From: DASUFH01 sp036274645
GTDB lineage: Bacteria > Acidobacteriota > Terriglobia > 20CM-2-55-15
Assembly (NCBI GenBank): GCA_036274645.1
Contig: DASUFH010000006.1
Span: forward strand, 1-11,126
Length of the DNA: 11,126 bases
Reading direction: 5' to 3'
Of this stretch, positions 6,251-11,126 are shown piece after piece; the stretch's first letter is position 1, and every line of letters starts with the position of its first letter. A program made the position numbers and the translations under genes. The notes below the pieces were generated by a model. It had not been told where the DNA came from and did not search any database. It worked only from the letters and a program-made list of their open reading frames with translations.

Positions 6251-7627
6251 GTGATCCTGCTGACCGGCGCTACCGGCTATGTGGGCAGCCGTCTGCTCAA
6301 GGCCCTGCTTTCGCGGGGCGCGACGGTCCGTTGTCTGGTCCGGCGTCCGGAGGCTTTGCCCGAACCGGCGCGCCGGACCGCCATTCAGGGGGATATTCTC
6401 GACGAAACCGCGTTGCGGCGCGCCATGGAAGGGATCGGCACGGCCTACTACCTGGTGCACGCCATGACGCAGACGGACGATTTTGCTGAAACCGATCGCC
6501 GGAGCGCCCGGCTCTTCGGCGCGGTCGCGCGCGACGCCGGCGTGCGGCGAATTATCTATTTGGGAGGTCTGGGGCGGGGTACCGGCCTTTCCGAGCATCT
6601 TTCCAGCCGGCAGGAGGTCGGAGCGCTCCTTGGTGAAGCGGGCGCGCCCGTGGTCGAACTCCGCGCGTCGGTGATCATCGGCGCGGGAAGCATCTCCTTT
6701 GAACTTGCTCGAACGCTGGTCGACAAGCTTCCGGTAATGGTCACGCCCCGATGGGTGCGGACGCCGGCCCAGCCGATCGCGATCGACGACGTCGTCACGT
6801 ACCTTCTCGAAGCGTTTGACGCGGACCTCCCCCGGGGCGGCATCTTCGAGATCGGCGGCGCCGACCGCGTCTCCTACGGCGACATCATGGCGGAATACGG
6901 ACGACAGCGAGGCGTCCGACGCCGCATGATTCCCGTTCCCGTGCTCACGCCGCGGCTCTCAAGCCTCTGGCTGACCCTTGTGGTTCCGCGCTACGCGCGT
7001 GTGGGAAAGTTACTGATCGATGGCGTTCGCAACGAAACCACCGTGTCGGATACCTCCGCCCTTCGCGTCTTTTCCGTGCGCCCCGTGGGGATCGGGGAGG
7101 CGGTCCGGCGGGCCGTGGCGGGACTCCCGGCCGAAACTCCCGCGCTGATGGGCGGCCGCGCCGGAATCGCGCTTGCGGTCTGTCTGCTGGCGACATTCAC
7201 TGCGGCGGGGATCGGAATGCTGCTTTCCGGGAACGGTGTGGAGGAATGGTATCCCCGCCTTCTCAGGCCATCGTGGACACCTCCCGACTGGCTGTTCGGA
7301 CCGGTCTGGACCGCCCTCTATCTCATGATGGGAATCGCCGCATGGCGCGTCTGGCGACGGGACGGTTTTCTCGAAGCGCGCCTCTCCCTCGGCGTCTTCG
7401 CCCTGCAACTCCTGTTCAATGCGGCATGGTCGGGAATTTTTTTCGGCCTGCGGAAACCTGCCCTCGCCTTCGCGGAAATTCTCGCGCTCTGGCTGCTCAT
7501 CGTCGCCACAACGCTGCTTTTCTCGGCCCGGGATCGCGTGGCCGCGATACTGATGACTCCGTATCTGGCCTGGGTATCGTTCGCCGCCGCACTGAATGGA
7601 GCCATCGCCTGGATGAACCGGCCATGA
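6251..7627 (+). CDS. SDR (NmrA-like, NAD(P)-binding) fused to TspO/MBR membrane domain
   Basis: The 458-residue protein has two parts. Residues 1-295 are an atypical short-chain dehydrogenase. TGATGYVG (5-12) is the Gly-rich dinucleotide motif, and YYLVHAM (66-72) and IIYLGGLG (101-108) are core strands. RAS-VIIGAGSISFE and the TPRWVRTPAQPIAIDDV block follow. The usual Tyr-x3-Lys is not seen (the equivalent region reads SSRQEVG), as in NmrA-type members that bind NAD(P) without classic catalysis. Residues 303-456 are a full TspO/MBR domain of five predicted helices. It keeps the Trp-rich signature WYPRLLRPSWTPPDWLFGPVWT (333-354, shown split: helix entry WYPRLLRPSW, then TPPDWLFGPVWT), LFNAAWSGIFFG (388-399) and PYLAWVSFAAALN (437-449). 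TspO proteins bind porphyrins and related ligands and modulate stress or pigment responses. Fusion implies redox sensing or ligand processing at the membrane; the substrate is unknown. Confidence 0.9.
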   Translation: MILLTGATGYVGSRLLKALLSRGATVRCLVRRPEALPEPARRTAIQGDILDETALRRAMEGIGTAYYLVHAMTQTDDFAETDRRSARLFGAVARDAGVRRIIYLGGLGRGTGLSEHLSSRQEVGALLGEAGAPVVELRASVIIGAGSISFELARTLVDKLPVMVTPRWVRTPAQPIAIDDVVTYLLEAFDADLPRGGIFEIGGADRVSYGDIMAEYGRQRGVRRRMIPVPVLTPRLSSLWLTLVVPRYARVGKLLIDGVRNETTVSDTSALRVFSVRPVGIGEAVRRAVAGLPAETPALMGGRAGIALAVCLLATFTAAGIGMLLSGNGVEEWYPRLLRPSWTPPDWLFGPVWTALYLMMGIAAWRVWRRDGFLEARLSLGVFALQLLFNAAWSGIFFGLRKPALAFAEILALWLLIVATTLLFSARDRVAAILMTPYLAWVSFAAALNGAIAWMNRP

Positions 7628-7631
7628 AGGA

Positions 7632-7669
7632 TGTAGGGGCGGTCTATGACGTCTATGACCGCCCCTACA
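7632..7669. repeat. Palindromic element (13-bp arms) between convergent genes
   Basis: TGTAGGGGCGGTC (7632-7644) and its exact complement (7657-7669) flank a 12-nt spacer TATGACGTCTAT. It begins 5 bp after the SDR-TspO stop and lies 26 bp before the kinase stop on the other strand. Arms of the TGTAGGGGCG type are, from memory, a recurrent intergenic palindrome in several phyla, so it may be a REP/MITE-like copy. It could also act as a bidirectional terminator, although T tracts are absent. Confidence 0.8.
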
Positions 7670-7694
7670 AAGCAGGCGGGGACCAAATCTAAAG

Positions 7695-10600
7695 CTATGC
7701 CGCCCGTGGAAGGGACGGCGCCGCGGAGACCGCTGGAAGGCGCACGGTGAAGGTCGATCCCTGATCTTTTCCGGGACTCGAAACGGCCACGCTTCCACCA
7801 TGCATTTCGACCAGATGCCGGACGATGGCAAGACCGAGGCCCAGGCCACCATATTTCCGGGTGGGGGTGCTGTCGGCCTGACGGAACCGTTCAAAGACAT
7901 GGGAAAGAAACAGTGGGTCTATGCCGATACCGCTGTCGCTGATGAGAATCTCAACCTGATTGCCAGTCCGGCTGAGTCGCGCTTCGATCCAGCCGCCTTC
8001 GTTCGTGAACTTGACGGCGTTCGACAAAAGGTTCCAGATGACCTGCTGCAGGCGGGCGGCGTCCCCCCAGACGGCATTGTCTTTCCCGCTGACCTGCACG
8101 CGCAGGTCGATGCGCCGGGCTTCGGCGCTGGGCCGGATAACGTCGACGGCGGCGACGAAGATCTTCTCCAGGTCGACCACGCGGGGTTCAAAAACCATGC
8201 TGCCCGTGATGATGTGCGACACATCGAGAATGTCGTCCACCAGACGCGCCTGGGCCTTCGCGCTCCGCTCGATCACATCCAGCGCATGGCGGGCGTCCGG
8301 CGCCGCGAGTCCCGTTCCGGAGAGCAGGTGTGTCCAGCCGAGAATCGCCGTCAGCGGCGTTCGCAATTCGTGGGAGATGGTGGCGAGGAATTCGTCCTTC
8401 AACCGATTCGCGGATTCGGCTTCTTCCCGCGCGGCCTTCTCCTTCACGAGCAACCGTTCTCTCTCCTCTTCGGCCTGCTTCAGCTGCGTAATCTCCACAA
8501 CCACCACATTGACGCCGCTGGCGCGGCCGTTCTCACTCTTGATCGGGTAGAAGTTGACCAGAAAGTGACGCAGCGCGCCGTGTCTGTCCGTGTAGTCGAC
8601 CTGCGAGTCGCGAACAGGCCGGCCGCTTTCGAGCGCGCTTTTGAGCAGCGGCTCGATTTGCGGAGCAATGTCCGGGACGACTTCCCCAATCGTGTGGCAC
8701 AGGTGCTCTTCCAGAGACCTGCCGTCGATTTCCGTCAGATACTCGTTGATGTTGCCGATTCGCATTTCCGCATCCACAAAGCAAAGCCCGACGGGAGCCG
8801 TGGAATAGATCGACTCGATATAGGCCAGCTGCCGCCGCGCGTCCTCTTCGCTCTTGCGGCGCGCTTCTTCCGCTTCCCTGCGGGACGTGATGTCGCGTTG
8901 CGTGCCCCAGGCGCGAACGATTGCGCCGTTCTCCACGACGCCGACCAGGTTGTTGAGGAAATACCGGGTCTGGCCGAACCGGTCGACTTCATGCGTTTCG
9001 GCGTCGGTCAGCCGGTAGCCGGATCGCTTGAAGGCCTGCAGATTCGCCATGTTTTCTTCCGAACGGACGATCAATTCTCCCAGTCGAGCGCCAAGCATCT
9101 CATCGGCGCGGTCGTAGCCGTACATCTTCGCCATGGCGTCGTTGCATTCGGCGAGTTGGGCGCGCTGGTACAACAACTCGAGTTGTTCGGCGTCGGGCAG
9201 GGAGAGCGGAACCGGCGGCTCGATCTCGAATCGCCAGATACCTTCCGAACTGTTGGCAATAAACGCGCGATAGCGACTGTCGCTCTGCTTCAGGCGCCGG
9301 TGGGCGCGGGCGCGATCAACGAATTCCCAGCAGCGATCGACGACAGCCTGAGTCAGCCGAATCTCCTCACCCGTCCACACGCGCGGCCGATGTTGCTGAA
9401 CTTCCATCACCGCAACGACGCGGCCGGACCGGATCAGCGGCGCGCGGAGGAGAGCGCGAATTCCCGCCTGGCGGTAAACATGGAGGTCCTGCTCGGCGCC
9501 AGACTCGGCGCCACGATCATTCACGACATACGGACGATTGCCGAGCAACATCTGCCGGGCCCGGTCTCCCACTCCAGTCAGAGGGCCTTCCAGCGTGACA
9601 CCGGACGCGCCGCCGCCGGCATAGACGCCCCGGACGATCCCCATTTCCGCGTGCTCGTCAGTCCCACAGTAAGCGCACCAGTCCACGCGCAGGTATTCGC
9701 CGAGCATCCGCGCCGCAAGATTCATCATCTCCTCCGGGTCATCCAGCGCGCCCAACGCCTCATTCAGAGAACCCATAAACCGGGCCTTTTCCTTCAGGAA
9801 CCGGCGCTCCGTAACGTCGGTCGCAATGCCGATGGTTTCAAGGACAGAACCATCTTTGTCGCGGCTGAACACCTTTTCACGGCTGTTAATTCTGCGCCAT
9901 TCTCCGTTTTTCGAACACAGCCGGTATTCGCATTCGATCGGAATGTCATCGGTCAGGTTGATCAAGCGCCTGAGGTACAGGACAAACGCCGGCCAGTCGT
10001 CCGGATGCATCCATTCCCGCAGGGCCGCCGGAAAACGCGCCCCGGGTGAAGGATCGTAGCCAAGCAGGGCGCCGACATCCCGATTCGAAAACACGGTCCG
10101 ATTCTGACGGACGTCGTAAACGTGAATGACGTCGGGTAACACATCGACGATCCGCCGGGCGAATCGCCGGCTTTCGCGCAGGGCCTCATAGGCCTGCCGG
10201 TGCGCCGTCATGTCACGAATGACCTTTGCGTATCCGCGTATTTCTCCCGTGATCGCGCGCAAAGGAAAGATGACGCCGCTCGCCCAGAAGCGTGATCCGT
10301 CCTTGCGGATCTGCCAGCCTTCCTTTTCGCAACGTCCTTCTTCGCGCGCGGTGTTCAGATCGGCCTGAGGCAGATCCGCCGCAATCTCCTCCGGAGGGTA
10401 GAGCACGGAGATGTGACGTCCGGCCACTTCGGCGGGATCATATCCCGCGACCCGCGCAGCGCCATTATTCGCGCACGTGATGCGGCCCTTGTTGTCCAGG
10501 CTGAGAATCGCGTAGTCCTTGACCGCGTCAACCAGCAGCCCAAATCTCTCCAGACACTCCAGGCGTTCCTTGATCGCCCTTCGGAGACGATCGAACAGGA

Positions 10601-10922
10601 TGCTGAACAGAACCGACATCGTGACCAGCGCCAGAATCCGCTGGCGCGTCAGCGGATCGTCGAAGGTGAACAGGCGTCCGCGCTCCTCGAGGAACAGAAA
10701 ATCCCCCAGCAGCAGCGACAGCGCGGTCGCCACAAGCCCCGGTCCCAGACCACCCAGCCAGGCGGCTCCGACAATGGGAAAGAAAAACAGGAAGAGTGGC
10801 AGATCTCCCTTGAGAAAGGGATCAAGCGCCAGTCGCGCCAGCGCCGTCAGAACGACTCCAAGTACGGCGGCGCCATACCGCTGGAGTGGCGTTAATGAAA
10901 AGACGCGCGCAACTTGAGGCAT
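7695..10922 (-). CDS. Multi-sensor membrane histidine kinase (DUF4118-PAS-PAS-GAF-PAS-PAS-HisKA-HATPase)
   Basis: The 1075-residue protein is a sensor kinase. An N-terminal KdpD-like DUF4118 membrane module (about 12-117, hydrophobic segments at 15-34, 41-57, 59-78 and 95-111) anchors it. Then come PAS/PAC domains (about 125-243, 253-374), a GAF domain (382-538), and two more PAS domains (547-682, 698-816). A coiled-coil linker (815-845) leads to HisKA with ISHELRTP, in which His851 is the phospho-acceptor. The HATPase keeps the N box (IWNLLSNAVKF, Asn964/Asn968), G1 (DSGIGID, Asp996), the F box (FERFRQ) and G2 (GLGLGL, 1026-1031), so it should be active. No receiver domain and no adjacent regulator gene are seen, so it is an orphan in this window. 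PAS domains suggest light, redox or small-ligand input, but no haem or flavin motif is read with confidence. The ATG start lacks a good ribosome site; AAGG lies too far upstream. Confidence 0.93.
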   Translation of the reverse strand: MPQVARVFSLTPLQRYGAAVLGVVLTALARLALDPFLKGDLPLFLFFFPIVGAAWLGGLGPGLVATALSLLLGDFLFLEERGRLFTFDDPLTRQRILALVTMSVLFSILFDRLRRAIKERLECLERFGLLVDAVKDYAILSLDNKGRITCANNGAARVAGYDPAEVAGRHISVLYPPEEIAADLPQADLNTAREEGRCEKEGWQIRKDGSRFWASGVIFPLRAITGEIRGYAKVIRDMTAHRQAYEALRESRRFARRIVDVLPDVIHVYDVRQNRTVFSNRDVGALLGYDPSPGARFPAALREWMHPDDWPAFVLYLRRLINLTDDIPIECEYRLCSKNGEWRRINSREKVFSRDKDGSVLETIGIATDVTERRFLKEKARFMGSLNEALGALDDPEEMMNLAARMLGEYLRVDWCAYCGTDEHAEMGIVRGVYAGGGASGVTLEGPLTGVGDRARQMLLGNRPYVVNDRGAESGAEQDLHVYRQAGIRALLRAPLIRSGRVVAVMEVQQHRPRVWTGEEIRLTQAVVDRCWEFVDRARAHRRLKQSDSRYRAFIANSSEGIWRFEIEPPVPLSLPDAEQLELLYQRAQLAECNDAMAKMYGYDRADEMLGARLGELIVRSEENMANLQAFKRSGYRLTDAETHEVDRFGQTRYFLNNLVGVVENGAIVRAWGTQRDITSRREAEEARRKSEEDARRQLAYIESIYSTAPVGLCFVDAEMRIGNINEYLTEIDGRSLEEHLCHTIGEVVPDIAPQIEPLLKSALESGRPVRDSQVDYTDRHGALRHFLVNFYPIKSENGRASGVNVVVVEITQLKQAEEERERLLVKEKAAREEAESANRLKDEFLATISHELRTPLTAILGWTHLLSGTGLAAPDARHALDVIERSAKAQARLVDDILDVSHIITGSMVFEPRVVDLEKIFVAAVDVIRPSAEARRIDLRVQVSGKDNAVWGDAARLQQVIWNLLSNAVKFTNEGGWIEARLSRTGNQVEILISDSGIGIDPLFLSHVFERFRQADSTPTRKYGGLGLGLAIVRHLVEMHGGSVAVSSPGKDQGSTFTVRLPAVSAAPSLPRAA

Positions 10923-11002
10923 ATGCTGTGAAAAAAGCGTTCAGCCTTCTGCTGACCAAATTACGTGCAATTGCCCCTCCGTTCCCTTTCCAGCCCCCTT
11001 TG
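10923..11002 (-). promoter_or_regulatory. Kinase leader between intron end and start codon
   Basis: This 80-bp 3' exon flank of the intron carries a small hairpin TCAGC-AGAAG-GCTGA (- strand, 10955-10941) followed by four bases and six T (10936-10931), ending about 10 nt before the kinase ATG. It looks like a weak terminator or attenuator-like leader; the stem is only 5 bp. No clear promoter hexamers are found between the intron and the gene. Confidence 0.35.
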
Positions 11003-11005
11003 ATC

Positions 11006-11042
11006 GGGTCGGGACCGTGAGATTGCGCTCACGGTCCCTCCC
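11006..11042 (-). ncRNA. Group II intron domain VI with candidate branch-point A
   Basis: On the - strand a perfect 11-bp stem, GGGACCGTGAG (11038-11028) with CTCACGGTCCC (11021-11011), closes a 6-nt loop CGCAAT. A basal GGG/CCC helix (11042-11040 with 11008-11006) is separated by an internal loop that leaves adenosine 11009 unpaired. It is the seventh base from the 3' end counting the terminal T, the usual branch-point place. Confidence 0.8.
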
Positions 11043-11044
11043 AC

Positions 11045-11078
11045 ACCACCGGACGTGCGGTTTTCCGCATCCGGCGGT
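11045..11078 (-). ncRNA. Group II intron domain V
   Basis: This is a 34-nt hairpin on the - strand: lower stem ACCGCCGGA with TCCGGTGGT, a 2-nt internal bulge, and an upper stem GCGG/CCGC capped by a GAAA-type tetraloop. Aligned with the usual AGC triad position the bases read CGC, the triad found in group IIC introns. Size, bulge and loop all fit the intron's catalytic core. Confidence 0.88.
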
Positions 11079-11126
11079 TGAACCTACCGGCTCGGGACCG
11101 GCAAGTCTGATGGAACCCAGAAGCCG

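Larger units (their letters stand above)
11003..11126 (-). mobile_element. Group IIC (bacterial class C) intron, 3' end only
   Basis: Read on the - strand, the window enters the last part of a group II intron: a short stretch of unclear sequence (11126-11079), domain V, domain VI, and a GACCCGAT terminus whose final AT (11004-11003) fits the AY 3' end of these introns. The sequence around domain V, including GGTGGTGTGGGAGGG after it, has the familiar look of class C introns. The intron-encoded reverse transcriptase would lie in domain IV, beyond the right edge; none of it can be recognised in the 48 bases before domain V. The element is oriented like the kinase gene and inserted about 80 bp upstream of its start. 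Class C introns typically insert just downstream of intrinsic terminator hairpins, so the 5' exon beyond the edge should hold one. Confidence 0.88.

Noticed and set aside
7625..7700. Toxin-antitoxin or small ORF in the gap between SDR-TspO and the kinase
   Set aside because: The gap is only 67 bp and is mostly the palindrome; no start with a ribosome site is present.
7800..10049. 749-codon + strand open frame opposite the histidine kinase
   Set aside because: It is a mirror of the kinase coding sequence with no recognisable domain. The kinase strand shows a complete and ordered domain set with all catalytic motifs.

Overview
The window is a GC-rich bacterial chromosomal segment. Its Gly/Ala/Arg-rich exported proteins, a DUF6152 gene paired with a secreted 'GKPDMSGSW / WEGDTLVID' protein, and a large multi-PAS kinase suggest Acidobacteriota. 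This is an inference from gene style; there is no rRNA or taxonomic marker here. No CRISPR array, tRNA, rRNA or complete insertion sequence is visible.

Left half (1-4872, all on the + strand). A 5'-truncated metallo-beta-lactamase-fold hydrolase (ends 945) is followed by an exported alpha/beta-hydrolase esterase (1164-2378). The esterase's catalytic domain is interrupted by about 100 residues of tandem Gly-Gly-Ala-Pro repeats. Next come a small exported DUF6152 protein (2583-2981) and, 16 bp later, a 602-residue exported protein of a widespread uncharacterised family (2998-4806). The last two form an apparent operon, with a plausible sigma70-type promoter at 2504-2532 and a strong intrinsic terminator at 4829-4872. 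Three of the four proteins carry Gly/Ala-rich low-complexity tracts and at least three are predicted to be exported, so this half looks devoted to envelope or extracellular functions.

Middle (4873-7627). A gene-free stretch with nested inverted repeats lies downstream of both convergent genes. Then comes a HEAT-repeat protein with a poly-Asp tail on the - strand (6061-5156). Diverging from it is a + strand gene (6251-7627) that fuses an atypical short-chain dehydrogenase/reductase domain to a complete five-helix TspO/MBR membrane domain.

Right part (7628-11126). A 13-bp perfect-arm palindrome separates the SDR-TspO gene from a convergent 1075-residue membrane histidine kinase (10922-7695, - strand) with DUF4118, PAS, PAS, GAF, PAS, PAS, HisKA and HATPase domains. 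No response regulator is in view. Just upstream of the kinase, on the same strand, the window ends inside a mobile element: the 3' end of a bacterial class C (group IIC) intron, with a recognisable domain V carrying a CGC catalytic triad, a domain VI hairpin and an AT 3' terminus. The rest of the intron, with any reverse transcriptase gene, lies beyond the right edge.

I see no clear undescribed defence or mobile system. The most notable items are the group IIC intron end, the SDR-TspO fusion, the repeat insertion in the esterase, the predicted N-terminal His-His of the DUF6152 protein, and the shared low-complexity tracts.
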